Positions 28,864-39,086 of a stretch of DNA of 64,000 nt are shown here, in pieces. A model generated the notes under the pieces. The model made no database searches. It was not told the origin of the DNA and was given only the letters and a program-made list of their open reading frames with translations. The stretch comes from an uncultured Paracoccaceae bacterium. GTDB taxonomy: Bacteria; Pseudomonadota; Alphaproteobacteria; Rhodobacterales; Rhodobacteraceae. The first letter of the stretch is position 1. Every line of letters begins with the position of its first letter. The stretch spans positions 62,001-126,000 of the forward strand of contig CAJWHE010000002.1 of the NCBI GenBank assembly GCA_913041145.1. Reading direction: 5' to 3'. A program made the position numbers and the translations under genes.

Positions 28864-29787
28864 TTGGAACCTTTTTATGAGCTAAGTTACAAAGACTTAG
28901 ATGGGTGGTTGGACGAAAACCACTCAAAGGCTTTGGAAGTTTTTTTAAAGAGCAGTCTTCGTCTGCATAAAGAACTATCTACATTAGATTTCAATAAGGG
29001 CGCAAGATATTTCTTCGAACAAAACTTTATTCCAACACTAGTAGGGAGCCCAGAGGAAACCCTTTTTACAGGTTACTTTGAGTCCGAGGTCTTTGGGTCC
29101 CTAGAGAAAGATGAAGAGTACAAATTTCCAATTTATAAAAAACCATTGAACATAGAGAAAACAAAAAAATGGTTTTCTCGCCGAGAAATAGAGGAAGAAA
29201 ACTTACTTGCCAATCAAGGTTTAGAGATTGTGTATTTGAAAAGTAAAATAGATTTATTTTTTTTGCACATTCAAGGTTCAGGCAGAGTTTTATTAAAAGA
29301 TGGCTCTATTATTAGAGTTGGTTTCGAAGAAAAAAATGGACATAAGTATGTCTCCATAGGAAAAATCTTAATAAATCGCGGGGTTTTTGAAACCAACACA
29401 ATTACTCAAAAAAAATTAAAAGAATGGATTTTTGATAATCTGGAACAAGGAGATGAGCTTTTATTAGAGAATCCATCTTATATATTTTTTAAAATTATTT
29501 CGGATTTAGGGGATTCTGATGGGCCAATAGGAACAATGAAAATTCCACTTATACCTCTTCGTTCTTTAGCGGTAGACCCAACCGTCATACCTCTTGGGAC
29601 TCCTTTATGGGTTGAGAAGAACGGTGATGTACCACTAAGAAGACTTATGTTTGCTCATGATACGGGATCAGCGATTAAGGGGCCAAAAAGAGCTGATATA
29701 TTTTATGGAACAGGAAAAAAGTCAGAAGAGTTAGCTGGAAATGTTGTTGATTTTGGCCGTATGATTATACTAAAACAACGTAAGTAG
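28864..29787 (+). CDS. mltA: Lytic murein transglycosylase MltA homologue without signal peptide
   Basis: The MltA barrel is seen at GYFESEVFGS and LFFLHIQGSGRVLLKDGS, and the C-terminal 3D domain at FAHDTGSAIKGPKRADIFYGTG, with its catalytic-type Asp residues. The family cleaves peptidoglycan with 1,6-anhydro product formation. The only possible start is TTG at 28864 or later, because an in-frame TGA lies three codons before it, so the protein begins where mature relatives begin and has no export signal. The gap to timA is only 29 bp. It may be non-functional, use another route of export, or contain a sequence error. Confidence 0.85.
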   Translation: MEPFYELSYKDLDGWLDENHSKALEVFLKSSLRLHKELSTLDFNKGARYFFEQNFIPTLVGSPEETLFTGYFESEVFGSLEKDEEYKFPIYKKPLNIEKTKKWFSRREIEEENLLANQGLEIVYLKSKIDLFFLHIQGSGRVLLKDGSIIRVGFEEKNGHKYVSIGKILINRGVFETNTITQKKLKEWIFDNLEQGDELLLENPSYIFFKIISDLGDSDGPIGTMKIPLIPLRSLAVDPTVIPLGTPLWVEKNGDVPLRRLMFAHDTGSAIKGPKRADIFYGTGKKSEELAGNVVDFGRMIILKQRK

Positions 29788-29802
29788 TTTTCAGGTGATA
29801 TA

Positions 29803-30390
29803 GTGCAAAAAAATAAACATAAAAACCTTAGTGAAGACGATGTTGAGATTTGGTCACGAGCTGTTAGCGGCGTCAAGAAGAAGAGTGTTTTAAAAGAAAG
29901 TAAAACAGTAGCGTTATTAGAAAAAAAAGTGAGAACAAAAAAAGGTACGCGGCAAATAGAAAATACACATTTAAAAGTTAAGGGTATTGAGACTGAACCC
30001 AAGGCGAAATTAGCTAATTTATTAAGTAATAGAAGTGTCGATAAAAGAGTTTCCTCAAAAATGAAGGCTGGAAAAATGGGTCCAGAGGGAACCCTTGATT
30101 TGCATGGATACAGGTTAACACAAGCAAAGTTAGCGCTGAGAGGTTTTTTATTCAGTGCTTATGAAAGTAGAAAACGATTAGTTTTAATTATTACTGGGAA
30201 AGGTAAGCCTAAGGATGATCGAGACCTTAATTTAGACTATAGGGGTGTTTTAAGAAATGAAGTTCCTGTTTGGCTTGAAGAAGCACCTTTGGCTGGTTTA
30301 ATTTTAAGTGTAAAAACAGCAAATCCAAAGCATGGAGGTGGTGGAGCGCTTTACGTTTATTTAAGAAAAAATAAGTCAACTTTGGGTTGA
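29803..30390 (+). CDS. Smr/MutS2 C-terminal-domain protein
   Basis: A 195-residue protein starting at GTG. A basic, Lys-rich N-terminal half is followed by an Smr domain: LDLHGYRLTQAKLALRGFL, VLIITGKGKP, and the C-terminal HGGGGALYVYLRK. Smr domains have nicking or RNA-cleaving endonuclease activity in some relatives. It follows mltA by 15 bp and shares its operon. Its 3' end overlaps the convergent MFS gene by 15 bp. Confidence 0.88.
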   Translation: MQKNKHKNLSEDDVEIWSRAVSGVKKKSVLKESKTVALLEKKVRTKKGTRQIENTHLKVKGIETEPKAKLANLLSNRSVDKRVSSKMKAGKMGPEGTLDLHGYRLTQAKLALRGFLFSAYESRKRLVLIITGKGKPKDDRDLNLDYRGVLRNEVPVWLEEAPLAGLILSVKTANPKHGGGGALYVYLRKNKSTLG

Positions 30391-31575
30391 TCTTTTTAAC
30401 CCTATAAAAGCTAAAATAGTAGCAATCACGTAATATAAAGAAATCCATGGCATCTGGACCGTGAAGTTATAACCGAGGTCTATAATATATCCAGTGATTC
30501 CAGGCCCTAAAGCAGAACCCAAAACCATAACTGAGGTAGCAAGAGCTTTAATTGATCCTAAGTTTTTGGTTCCATAAATTTCAGCCCAAAAAGAAGACGA
30601 TAAGGTTCCTCCAACCCCCGAAGTTATTCCTATAAGTGACATTCCGACTGAGGCAAAGAGAAGACTGTTTGATATAGATAAAATCAGAAACCCAAAAACA
30701 GCTGGTATCATATAAAACGACATTAGTTTTATTGAATTAAAACGATCAATAACAATGCCTGAAAACACCATAGAAAGGACGGCTGAAATAGTAAAAACTG
30801 GAAAAAGAGAAACAATCTGTAGGTGAGACCAACCTTTTGTTTCTGCATAGTGAACATGGAAAAAAAAGAAGGCTGTGCTGAATGCTGCTGGCCCAAGTAA
30901 AGTGGGAAGTAAAAACCAAAACAAAGGATGTTTAATAGTCTCTTTTCTGCTCCAATGTTTACCATTTAGACCAAAAGATTCATTTTCTTCTACAGTGTTT
31001 TTTGGAGAGCGCTCCTTATTGAGCAAGAAAATGAAAAAGGGAATAGAAACTAACAGTACCAGAGCAGAAGAAAACCATGAAAGTCGCCAACCTAATAAAG
31101 CCATCAACGCGACAAAGGCGATAGGTAGTACGGCCTCTCCAAGAGAGTGGCCTAGGTGAGATATTGAAATAGCCTTGCCTCTAGTTGCTACAAACCAGCG
31201 TCCAATTGAAACAGATGCCACGTGACTGGTCATTCCTTGACCTGTTAGTCGAAGAGCAAAAATGATAAAAGGTAGAAGGTACATGCTTTTAACTAGGGAC
31301 ATTGCGATACATGACGTCGCTAAGAGAAACAGAAATATACTTCCCAAAAAGCGAGCCCTAAATACATCAGTTAACCCACCAAGCCACAACATCACTACCG
31401 CTGAACTCAGGGTGCCAACCATATAAAAGAGCCCCCATGTACCATTAGATAAGTTGAAATCTTCTTGAATTTCGCCAGCAAAAATAGATATAAACGTTGT
31501 TTGTCCAAAAGAAGACAAAAAAAACAGCAAGAAGCTAGCTAGCAACCATCTAAAGTTGTCAAAAATAAATTGCAT
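30376..31575 (-). CDS. Major facilitator superfamily transporter
   Basis: A 399-residue integral membrane protein with about 12 hydrophobic segments, beginning with FRWLLASFLLFFLSSFG. The loop WLGGLTDVFRARF resembles the MFS loop 2-3 signature, and FSGIVIDRFN is the equivalent in the second half. A conserved acidic or substrate-specific pattern is not evident, so the substrate is unknown. It is on the minus strand between the mltA-smr operon and hslU, and its 3' end overlaps smr by 15 bp. Confidence 0.82.
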   Translation of the reverse strand: MQFIFDNFRWLLASFLLFFLSSFGQTTFISIFAGEIQEDFNLSNGTWGLFYMVGTLSSAVVMLWLGGLTDVFRARFLGSIFLFLLATSCIAMSLVKSMYLLPFIIFALRLTGQGMTSHVASVSIGRWFVATRGKAISISHLGHSLGEAVLPIAFVALMALLGWRLSWFSSALVLLVSIPFFIFLLNKERSPKNTVEENESFGLNGKHWSRKETIKHPLFWFLLPTLLGPAAFSTAFFFFHVHYAETKGWSHLQIVSLFPVFTISAVLSMVFSGIVIDRFNSIKLMSFYMIPAVFGFLILSISNSLLFASVGMSLIGITSGVGGTLSSSFWAEIYGTKNLGSIKALATSVMVLGSALGPGITGYIIDLGYNFTVQMPWISLYYVIATILAFIGLKRSTQS

Positions 31576-31643
31576 ACAACTTACCAGGGTAAAAAAAAGT
31601 GTTTTTATTAAAGAGTGCGCCTAAGAAGGTACAAGTATTTGCA

Positions 31644-32954
31644 CTATAGGACATATTTGGCAAGATCTGCTGAGGTATGCAGATTACCAAGATTTTTTTC
31701 AACAAACTCCTTGTCTACAACTATAGCTTCACCAGAACGATCAGGTGCAGAAAAACTTAGCTCTTCGAAAACCCGCTCAATAACAGTATATAATCTTCTG
31801 GCACCTATGTTTTCAACAGATTGATTAACTTGAGCAGCAATTTTTGCTAACGCCTGTATCCCGTTTTCTGCGAAACTAACTGCAACACTTTCAGTGTTCA
31901 TTAAGGCACTATATTGTAATGTAAGTGCATTTTCAGTTTCTGTCAAAATTCTTACGAAGTCGCTTTCAGTTAAGGCTCTTAGCTCTACCCTTATAGGAAG
32001 CCTTCCTTGAAGTTCAGGAAGAAGGTCCGAAGGCTTCGCTGTGTGAAAAGCACCTGATGCAATAAAAAGTATGTGATCAGTTTTTACTGGACCATATTTA
32101 GTACTTACAGTTGTGCCCTCAATCAAAGGAAGAAGGTCCCTTTGAACACCCTCTCTACTTACATCTGCACCACGAGCATCAGCTCTAGCACAGACCTTAT
32201 CAATTTCATCCAAAAACACTATACCACTCTGCTCGACAGCCTCTATTGCTGCAAGATTTACTGTTTCTTGATCTAGAAGCTTGTCAGCCTCATCTGAAAC
32301 AAGGAGAGCATAGCTTTTTTTAACAGTTGTCTTTTTTTTGGTAGTCCTATTTCCAGCAGCCTTCCCAAAAATGTCAGCAATATTCATCATTCCGCCAGCA
32401 ACTGGACCAGGTTGGCCTGGGATTTCAAACATTGATAACGGATTTGACGTGTCTGACACATCAATTTCTATTTCTTTGTCATCTAAAAGCCCATCACGCA
32501 ATTTTTTTCTAAACATTTCACGCGTATTTTCGCGGGAATCGGGACCTGCTAACGCATCTAAAACACGCTCTTCAGCCTGATTGCGAGCTACTGATTTCAC
32601 ATTATCCCGCATTTGTTCTTTGGTAATAATAATAGCAGAATCAACAAGGTCACGAACTATTTGTTCGACATCTCGACCCACATAACCGACCTCAGTAAAC
32701 TTTGTTGCTTCAACTTTAATAAAGGGAGCATTTGCAAGCTTCGCTAGACGTCGTGAAATTTCTGTCTTTCCTACCCCGGTCGGTCCAATCATTAATATGT
32801 TTTTAGGGTAAACTTCATCTTTAAGACTTTCTGGAAGCTGTTTTCGACGCCAACGATTTCGGAGCGCCACAGCAACAGCTCTTTTTGCATCATTCTGTCC
32901 TACAATAAACCGGTCAAGCTCAGAGACAATTTCTCGGGGTGTAAGGTCGGTCAT
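31644..32954 (-). CDS. hslU: ATP-dependent protease ATPase subunit HslU
   Basis: A 436-residue AAA+ unfoldase. It begins [20 protein letters not shown]. Walker A is [15 protein letters not shown], Walker B is [12 protein letters not shown], and [22 protein letters not shown] carries the GYVG pore loop. The C-terminus ends in the short hydrophobic tail that docks into HslV (ADLAKYVL). The start overlaps hslV by 4 bp, so translation is coupled. Confidence 0.98.
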   Translation of the reverse strand: MTDLTPREIVSELDRFIVGQNDAKRAVAVALRNRWRRKQLPESLKDEVYPKNILMIGPTGVGKTEISRRLAKLANAPFIKVEATKFTEVGYVGRDVEQIVRDLVDSAIIITKEQMRDNVKSVARNQAEERVLDALAGPDSRENTREMFRKKLRDGLLDDKEIEIDVSDTSNPLSMFEIPGQPGPVAGGMMNIADIFGKAAGNRTTKKKTTVKKSYALLVSDEADKLLDQETVNLAAIEAVEQSGIVFLDEIDKVCARADARGADVSREGVQRDLLPLIEGTTVSTKYGPVKTDHILFIASGAFHTAKPSDLLPELQGRLPIRVELRALTESDFVRILTETENALTLQYSALMNTESVAVSFAENGIQALAKIAAQVNQSVENIGARRLYTVIERVFEELSFSAPDRSGEAIVVDKEFVEKNLGNLHTSADLAKYVL

Positions 32955-33535
32955 AGTGAGTCTTCCTTAGTTTTCTTTTTTGGACTTATTTTCTCTAAAG
33001 TTAAATTATTGTTTGTATAGATACAAATTTCAGCCGCAATAGACATAGCAGATCTTACTATATCTTCAGCATCTTTATCAGTTGACATAAGAGCCCTCGC
33101 TGCAGCCAGAGCATAGTTTCCACCAGACCCAATTGCTGCAACATCATTTTCTGGTTCCAAAACATCTCCTGAACCAGTAATAACAAACATGTCAAGACCA
33201 TCAGAAACAATAAGCATTGCTTCAAGGTTTTTTAAGTATTTGTCGGTTCGCCAGTCTTTTGCTAGTTCCACAGAAGCACGAGCTAGCTGCCCGGGTGAAG
33301 CTTCTAGCTTAGCCTCTAACCTTTCTAACAATGTGAAAGCATCTGCTGTTGATCCAGCAAAACCAGCCAGAACTGGAATCCCTCCTGGAGATAATTTTCG
33401 AACTTTTTTTGCAGAACCTTTAATAACTGTTTGCCCTAGGCTGACCTGTCCGTCACTAGCTATTACAACCTCATTACTTTTTCTTACTGCTAAAATGGTG
33501 GTTCCGTGCCAACCAGATAAGTTAGTATTAGGCAT
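32951..33535 (-). CDS. hslV: ATP-dependent protease subunit HslV
   Basis: A 194-residue proteasome-like peptidase. The sequence [21 protein letters not shown] shows the catalytic Thr (about residue 12) that becomes the N-terminus after processing. [15 protein letters not shown] is the usual downstream motif. With HslU it forms a two-ring heat-shock protease. A 44-bp gap separates it from infB upstream, so it may also be read from the infB operon. Confidence 0.98.
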   Translation of the reverse strand: MPNTNLSGWHGTTILAVRKSNEVVIASDGQVSLGQTVIKGSAKKVRKLSPGGIPVLAGFAGSTADAFTLLERLEAKLEASPGQLARASVELAKDWRTDKYLKNLEAMLIVSDGLDMFVITGSGDVLEPENDVAAIGSGGNYALAAARALMSTDKDAEDIVRSAMSIAAEICIYTNNNLTLEKISPKKKTKEDSL

Positions 33536-33579
33536 AGTTTTCTCCTATGGATATTTCATATTAGAAACTTCTTAAGTTA

Positions 33580-36087
33580 TTAGAGGGATCTTTCTATCTC
33601 TTGGCGTTCAAAAATTTCTATAACGTCATCAGCTCTAATGTCTTCATATGCGTCAAAAGCCATACCACACTCTTGTCCTGACTGAACATCAGACACCTCA
33701 TCTTTAAAACGCTTTAAGGTTTTTAATGTTCCTTCATGAATCACAACATTATCTCTTAGTAATCGCACACCAGAAGATCTACGCGCAATACCTTCGGTTA
33801 CAAGACAACCAGCAACACGACCAACTCCAGTAACTTTAAACACTTCTTTAATTTTAGCATACCCAATAAAGGTTTCTTTTATTTCAGCTGATAAAAGACC
33901 TGATGCGGCTTTCTTTATGTCATCAACCAGATCGTATATAATAGAGTAGTACCTAACTTCGATGCCTTTTTGTTGAGCGGTAGAGCGAGCAGAACTATTT
34001 GCCCGAACATTAAAACCTATTACCGGAGCACCAGAAGCTTCGGCAAGCCCTATATCAGATTCTGTAATAGCGCCAACGCCAGAGTGAAGAACCCTTACAC
34101 GAACTTCAGAGTTACCAATCTTTGCCATAGCCTGAACAATAGCTTCCACAGACCCTTGTACGTCGCCCTTAATAACTATGGGGAGCTCTGAAACTGTTTT
34201 ATCATCTTTAGCTTTGGCCATAAGTTGTTCAAGCGTTGTGGATGCTCCAGCAGCTGCTCTACGATCTTTAGCAGCACTATGCCTATAAGAAGCAATTTCC
34301 CGCGCCTGAGCTTCTGTTTCAACTACGTCTAAAACGTCTCCAGCTTCTGGAGTACCATTAAGTCCCAAAACTTCGACGGGGCTAGATGGCCCTGCTTCTT
34401 TCACTCTTTCCCCTTTGTCGTTGATTAATGCACGTACTTTTCCATACTGCTCTCCAACCACAAATATGTCACCTTGCTTTAACGTCCCATTTTTTACGAG
34501 AACGGTAGCAACAGCGCCTCTTCCTATATCAAGGCTAGCTTCGATTACTGCGCCGGAAGCTGCTCTGTCCGGATTTGCTTTAAGATCTAACAGTTCAGCT
34601 TGAAGTGAGATGTTTTCAAGGAGAGTATCAAGCCCAACACCAGAAATGGCAGACACTTCAACATCTAAAACATCTCCAGACATCTTTTCTACAACAACTT
34701 CATGTTGTAATAAATCAGTTCTAACTTTGTTTGCGTTTGCGTCTTCCTTATCAATTTTATTAATAGCAACTATCATAGGAACTTTGGCAGCTTTTGCGTG
34801 ATTAATTGCTTCAATTGTTTGAGGCATTACGGCATCGTCAGCAGCAACTACTAAAATAACAATATCCGTTACCTGAGCACCTCTTGCACGCATTGATGTG
34901 AAAGCAGCATGACCTGGTGTATCAAGAAAAGTTAATAATGAGCCAGCCTGGTTTACTTGATAGGCCCCAATGTGTTGGGTTATACCCCCAGCCTCTCCAG
35001 CTGTTACTTTAGCGTTCCTAATGGCATCTAGTAAAGATGTTTTCCCATGGTCAACGTGTCCCATAACGGTAATTACAGGTGGACGCGGTTTTAGATCTTT
35101 ATCGTCGTCTATTATTTGATCAATAACATCCTCAACATCTGAGTCTGAAACCCGAACTACTTTATGCCCAAATTCTTCAATAATTAGTTCAGCTGTATCA
35201 GCATCTAATATTTCATTTTGTGTAGCCATTATTCCACTAGTCATTAATGACTTTACAACGTCAGCTACTCTTTCAGCCATACGGTTTGCTAGCTCTTGAA
35301 CAGATATAGCTTCAGGCAACTGGACATCACGAATTATTTTTTCTCGCTCAACAACGGTTCCGAGCATTTTTTGACGAGCACGCTCTTGCTTTCTTTTCAT
35401 TGCAGCCATGGAACGCTGGCGTCCACCATCGGTACCAGCCAGAACTTGGTTTAAAGTGAGCTTTCCAGACCTCCGACCATCTCCCTCGCGAGAGGCTTTA
35501 CTTTTCCCTTTATTATTATCCTCTTGGTCATCAAGTTTCTTTGGAGCTCCTGATTGGAGTTTCCCTGTGGGGCGTTGAACAGCACTAGGGCCGTCCATAG
35601 AGTCTAAAGGCTTTGACCCAGGTGGAGGAACAGAAGCTAGTTTCGCAACCTCTAGGTCTTTAACTTTTTGTGCATCTTCTTCGGACTTCTTTTTTCTCTT
35701 TTCTTCTCTTTCCCGCTCTTCTCTTTCTTTTTCTGTGTTTTCAGCTAACCTAATAGCCCTTTCTTCTGCCCGAGCTTTCTCTTCTTTTTCTCGACGAGCT
35801 TTATCTACGCCTTCTTGTTCTTTTGCTGCTTTTAATGCAGTTAACCTGCGTGTCATTTCAGCGTCTGTTATTCCAGAAGGTCTTTTTGATAACCCTGGAG
35901 GTTGCGGAGCACTAGAGGAATTTTCAGTTATTTTTTGGGGGATGGCCGTAGGAATGACAACGCGTTTACGCTTTGTTTCTACTACAACACTTTTTGTTCG
36001 ACCGTGACCAAAACTTTGTCTTACATTGCTAGGTTTACCCGAACCACCACGGATACCAAGAGGTTTTTTATCATCACTGTCGCTCAT
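33580..36087 (-). CDS. infB: Translation initiation factor IF-2
   Basis: An 835-residue IF-2. The long N-terminus is charged and low in complexity ([19 protein letters not shown], a likely coiled coil), followed by an IF2 N domain near [20 protein letters not shown]. The G domain has [27 protein letters not shown] and NKIDK. Domains II-IV follow and end near [18 protein letters not shown]. It delivers initiator tRNA to the ribosome. It overlaps the ylxR stop by 14 bp. Confidence 0.98.
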   Translation of the reverse strand: MSDSDDKKPLGIRGGSGKPSNVRQSFGHGRTKSVVVETKRKRVVIPTAIPQKITENSSSAPQPPGLSKRPSGITDAEMTRRLTALKAAKEQEGVDKARREKEEKARAEERAIRLAENTEKEREEREREEKRKKKSEEDAQKVKDLEVAKLASVPPPGSKPLDSMDGPSAVQRPTGKLQSGAPKKLDDQEDNNKGKSKASREGDGRRSGKLTLNQVLAGTDGGRQRSMAAMKRKQERARQKMLGTVVEREKIIRDVQLPEAISVQELANRMAERVADVVKSLMTSGIMATQNEILDADTAELIIEEFGHKVVRVSDSDVEDVIDQIIDDDKDLKPRPPVITVMGHVDHGKTSLLDAIRNAKVTAGEAGGITQHIGAYQVNQAGSLLTFLDTPGHAAFTSMRARGAQVTDIVILVVAADDAVMPQTIEAINHAKAAKVPMIVAINKIDKEDANANKVRTDLLQHEVVVEKMSGDVLDVEVSAISGVGLDTLLENISLQAELLDLKANPDRAASGAVIEASLDIGRGAVATVLVKNGTLKQGDIFVVGEQYGKVRALINDKGERVKEAGPSSPVEVLGLNGTPEAGDVLDVVETEAQAREIASYRHSAAKDRRAAAGASTTLEQLMAKAKDDKTVSELPIVIKGDVQGSVEAIVQAMAKIGNSEVRVRVLHSGVGAITESDIGLAEASGAPVIGFNVRANSSARSTAQQKGIEVRYYSIIYDLVDDIKKAASGLLSAEIKETFIGYAKIKEVFKVTGVGRVAGCLVTEGIARRSSGVRLLRDNVVIHEGTLKTLKRFKDEVSDVQSGQECGMAFDAYEDIRADDVIEIFERQEIERSL

Positions 36088-36703
36088 GTGCTATTCTTTC
36101 CTTTTGGGCTGAAGAATGCCCTTGTATTTCACGTATTCCATCAAGACGTAATGCCTCTAAAGTGATTTCTTTATGTAGCCCGCCTCGCATTATTGCGGCA
36201 TGTATCACACTTTCTCTACCAAAAGCCAAACCTAATTCTTGCATTTTTAAACAGTTAATTAGGGTTCCAGCTCCTGTAGGGGGCCTAAGCCGAGACTTTT
36301 CTCTAGGTGAGCCGTCACTCGCTTGTATTAAAAGTACGGCACGATCTGTCTCTAGCAACCCCTTAACCTTTTCGAAACCAGCAATAGCTTGGTTAGCTTT
36401 TCGTGCTAAAGAAATCAGATTAAGTAATTTCTTTAAAATAGATTCTTCAATTTGCTTTGATAAATTATTGCTTATTAACACAGGTTTTTTTGAAACTACG
36501 GAGAACAAGTTTTTACGCAAAGCGCGATCTAAACTGCTTTTTTTTGAACTTACCCACATCCCTTTGCCCGGAAGCTTACAAAAAACGTCAGGAACAGCCC
36601 CACCATCGGGCCCCACAACAAACCGTACCATAGATTTCGTATTCATGATTGAGCCTGTTGATATACAACGTCTCTCTATAATTTTTGCTGGATTTTTTTT
36701 CAA
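36074..36703 (-). CDS. ylxR: YlxR-L7Ae fusion RNA-binding protein (DUF448)
   Basis: A 209-residue protein. The N-terminal YlxR (DUF448) part has [24 protein letters not shown], read here as two short blocks, and LPGKGMWV. The second half ([21 protein letters not shown] onward) resembles the L7Ae-like YlxQ fold; in many alphaproteobacteria the two are fused. Both are RNA-binding and lie in the nusA-infB operon of most bacteria. It follows nusA by 31 bp and overlaps infB by 14 bp. Confidence 0.9.
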   Translation of the reverse strand: MKKNPAKIIERRCISTGSIMNTKSMVRFVVGPDGGAVPDVFCKLPGKGMWVSSKKSSLDRALRKNLFSVVSKKPVLISNNLSKQIEESILKKLLNLISLARKANQAIAGFEKVKGLLETDRAVLLIQASDGSPREKSRLRPPTGAGTLINCLKMQELGLAFGRESVIHAAIMRGGLHKEITLEALRLDGIREIQGHSSAQKERIAHERQ

Positions 36704-36734
36704 ACACGCACTTTCTTTAGTAATAAATAAACTT

Positions 36735-38342
36735 TTATTCTTCTAGTAACTCATCTGAAGCTTTAACTTCTTCTGAAGCAAGATCTGAGGGATCGACCCA
36801 ACCCAACTGAATTCGTGCTGTCATTACTAAGTTCTGTGCTTCGGCTAAAGACATTTCAAACTTTTCTAGTACACCTATATCTTTAACTCTCTCACCATTT
36901 ATAGTAGTCCAACCTCCTGCAAGCTCCCAATCAGCGCAAGTCGCGAAGTCTTCAAGTGTTTTTACATCGTCCATAGATAAAGCCTCTACCATTTGAGGAG
37001 TTAAGCCTTCAAAGGTTACTAAGCTTTCTTCTACACCGTTAGCTCGAGCTGTTTCTAAAGCCTTTATGTCTCGAGCGTTTAAAAAATCTTTTGCCCTAGC
37101 TTGAAGCTCTTTAGCTGTATCCTCATCCACACCATCTATAACCATTAATTCAGTTGGATCTACATAGGCAACTTCTTCAAGAGAGGTGAAGCCTTCAGAA
37201 ACTAAAAGCTGAGCAAAAAACTCGTCTAGATCTAAGGTCTCGATAAACAGCTTAGTTTTCTCTTCAAAGTCCGCCTGCCGTCGAGTGCTTTCTTGTTCCT
37301 CTGTCATAATATCTATATCTAAACCAGTTAACTGAGAGGCTAACCGTACATTTTGCCCCCTTCGTCCAATTGCAAGTGATAGTTGTTCATTTGGCACCAC
37401 AACCTCTATTCTCTCAGCCTCTTCATCTAATACTACTTTAGTCACCTCTGCTGGTTGCAGGGCATTTACTAAAAAGGTTGGTTGGTCTTCATTCCAGGGT
37501 ATAATGTCAATCTTTTCACCCTGTAACTCGTTAACTACTGCCTGGACACGGGACCCCCGCATACCCACACATGCACCCACTGGGTCAATAGAAGAATCGT
37601 AAGATATAACAGCAATTTTTGCCCTAGACCCAGGATCCCTTGCAACGGCTTTTATATCTATAATACCTTCATATATTTCTGGAACTTCCATTTTAAACAG
37701 CTCAGCCATAAACTGATTATCAGTTCGACTCAGAAACACTTGTGGTCCTCTAGCCTCTCTACGAACTTCTTTGATATAAACGCGGATACGATCATTTGGC
37801 CTGTAACTTTCCCGCCCAATTTTTTCATTTCTACGCAATACAGCCTCGCCTCTTCCTATATCAACAATTATGTTACCATATTCTTCCCGTTTTACGACAC
37901 CGTTCATAATTGTCCCTGCACGATCTTTAAATTCTTCGTACTGTACATCTCTTTCGGCCTCACGAATTTTTTGAAGAATGACCTGTTTGGCTGCTTGAGC
38001 AGCTATCCTACCCATTTCTACAGGAGGGATTTCGTCACGTATTTCGTCACCAACCACAGGATCTTCTTTAAGTTCAGAGGCTTGGTCTATGGTTATTTCA
38101 GCTGAGGGGTTTAGTACCATATCATCCTCAACAACTGTCCTAATCCTTGTAAATGTTGCGCCTCCAGTTTTGCGGTCAATTTTAACATTTATATCAAGTT
38201 CTGCCCCGTACCTGGATTTCGCCGCACGAGCAAGACTTTCTTCCATTGCTTCAATTACAAGATCAGGGTCTATCATCTTTTCTCGAGCTACCGCTTCTGC
38301 TGTTTGCAAAAGCTCAAGTTGGTTTGCGGATGTTATTGCCAT
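36735..38342 (-). CDS. nusA: Transcription termination/antitermination factor NusA
   Basis: The protein has 535 residues from the ATG at 38342 (MAITSANQLELLQ), which has a GGAGAGGA element upstream; the frame to 38375 would begin inside rimP. The N-terminal RNAP-binding domain, an S1 domain (GTIMNGVVKREEYGNIIVDIG), two KH domains (CVGMRGSRVQAVVNELQGE, AIGRRGQNVRLASQLTG) and C-terminal acidic repeats are visible. It controls pausing and termination. rimP ends 1 bp before the start, giving the rimP-nusA-ylxR-infB operon. Confidence 0.98.
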   Translation of the reverse strand: MAITSANQLELLQTAEAVAREKMIDPDLVIEAMEESLARAAKSRYGAELDINVKIDRKTGGATFTRIRTVVEDDMVLNPSAEITIDQASELKEDPVVGDEIRDEIPPVEMGRIAAQAAKQVILQKIREAERDVQYEEFKDRAGTIMNGVVKREEYGNIIVDIGRGEAVLRRNEKIGRESYRPNDRIRVYIKEVRREARGPQVFLSRTDNQFMAELFKMEVPEIYEGIIDIKAVARDPGSRAKIAVISYDSSIDPVGACVGMRGSRVQAVVNELQGEKIDIIPWNEDQPTFLVNALQPAEVTKVVLDEEAERIEVVVPNEQLSLAIGRRGQNVRLASQLTGLDIDIMTEEQESTRRQADFEEKTKLFIETLDLDEFFAQLLVSEGFTSLEEVAYVDPTELMVIDGVDEDTAKELQARAKDFLNARDIKALETARANGVEESLVTFEGLTPQMVEALSMDDVKTLEDFATCADWELAGGWTTINGERVKDIGVLEKFEMSLAEAQNLVMTARIQLGWVDPSDLASEEVKASDELLEE

Positions 38343-38343
38343 T

Positions 38344-38919
38344 TTAGTCCTCTCCTTCTTCGGGAACAGTTTCATCTATTTCATCAAATTTTTCTTTGTC
38401 AAATTTTTCAAAATCTTTTCTATTTTTTAACACATCTTTAATTAAAGCATCTGTTAGAATAAGCTTTGCATCAGACAATAAATAAAAATCTATTTTAAGT
38501 TTTTTGCCATTTAACTCTAGAATAACAGAATCGTTATCAACACCTAAAAGATTACCCTTAAATCGGCGTTGGCCATCGACTAACTCTAGTGTTTCGAGCT
38601 TAACTTGATACCCACACCAATCTTCAAAATCTTTTAAACGGGTTAAGGGGCGGTCTATTCCAGGAGATGACACTTCGAGAGTGTATTCTTTTTCTATAGG
38701 GTCCTCTACATCAAGTATAGTAGAGATATCAGTTGATATTTTTGCACAATCATCAACATTAAATGTCCCAGAAGTTGAATCTGCCATAACCTGAAGTGTA
38801 CTGGGCTCATCGTCTGTGAGGCGAAGTCTTACAAGCTCGTAACCTAACGATTCAATCGCTGGACTTACGATAGTAGAGATTTTTTTCTCTAAAATAGAGC
38901 GAGAAATAAGATCAGTCAT
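38344..38919 (-). CDS. rimP: Ribosome maturation factor RimP
   Basis: A 191-residue RimP. The N-terminal domain has PAIESLGYELVRLRL and VDDCAKISTDISTILD, and VSSPGIDRPLTRLKDFEDWCG is the domain junction typical of the family. The C-terminal Sm-like part and an acidic tail follow. It helps mature the 30S subunit. It is the first gene of the nusA-infB operon, and a promoter, hairpin and intrinsic terminator lie just upstream. Confidence 0.96.
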   Translation of the reverse strand: MTDLISRSILEKKISTIVSPAIESLGYELVRLRLTDDEPSTLQVMADSTSGTFNVDDCAKISTDISTILDVEDPIEKEYTLEVSSPGIDRPLTRLKDFEDWCGYQVKLETLELVDGQRRFKGNLLGVDNDSVILELNGKKLKIDFYLLSDAKLILTDALIKDVLKNRKDFEKFDKEKFDEIDETVPEEGED

Positions 38920-38933
38920 CTAACGCCTTTCAA

Positions 38934-38957
38934 TAAAAAAACGGGCTAGCAGCCCGT
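38934..38957 (-). terminator. Intrinsic terminator upstream of rimP
   Basis: On the minus strand a 7-bp GC-rich stem (ACGGGCT/AGCCCGT, loop of 3) is followed by a run of seven T. It lies 15 bp before the rimP start codon, so it would stop transcription entering rimP unless bypassed. Confidence 0.85.
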
Positions 38958-39006
38958 TACTTAATTTCGGTGGTATGCTGGGATTGCCTCAACATACCGC
39001 TGTTGT
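38934..39006 (-). ncRNA. Candidate small RNA or attenuator leader of the rimP operon
   Basis: The predicted transcript starts near 39005 and is about 70 nt long. It has a 9-bp stem with one G-U pair (38972-38980 with 38990-38998, loop AGGCAATCC when read on the minus strand) and ends at the intrinsic terminator. An outer CGGT/ACCG pairing may extend the stem. It resembles a free-standing sRNA or a leader that must be read through to express rimP-nusA-infB. I do not recognise it as a known RNA family. Confidence 0.55.
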
Positions 39007-39011
39007 ACCGG

Positions 39012-39040
39012 TCTATACCCAACAATATTAAGTATTTCAA
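39012..39040 (-). promoter_or_regulatory. Sigma70-type promoter for the rimP-upstream RNA
   Basis: On the minus strand, -35 TTGAAA (39035-39040) and -10 TATAGA (39012-39017) are separated by exactly 17 bp. The expected start is near 39005. Confidence 0.6.
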
Positions 39041-39086
39041 GTACTTTAGATATAAGATTTAAATATTGTTTATAAGGAGTGTTTTT

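Noticed and set aside
38958-39005. tRNA gene upstream of rimP
   Set aside because: The hairpin does not extend to a cloverleaf, lacks a T-loop motif and has no CCA-type end; an sRNA or leader fits better.
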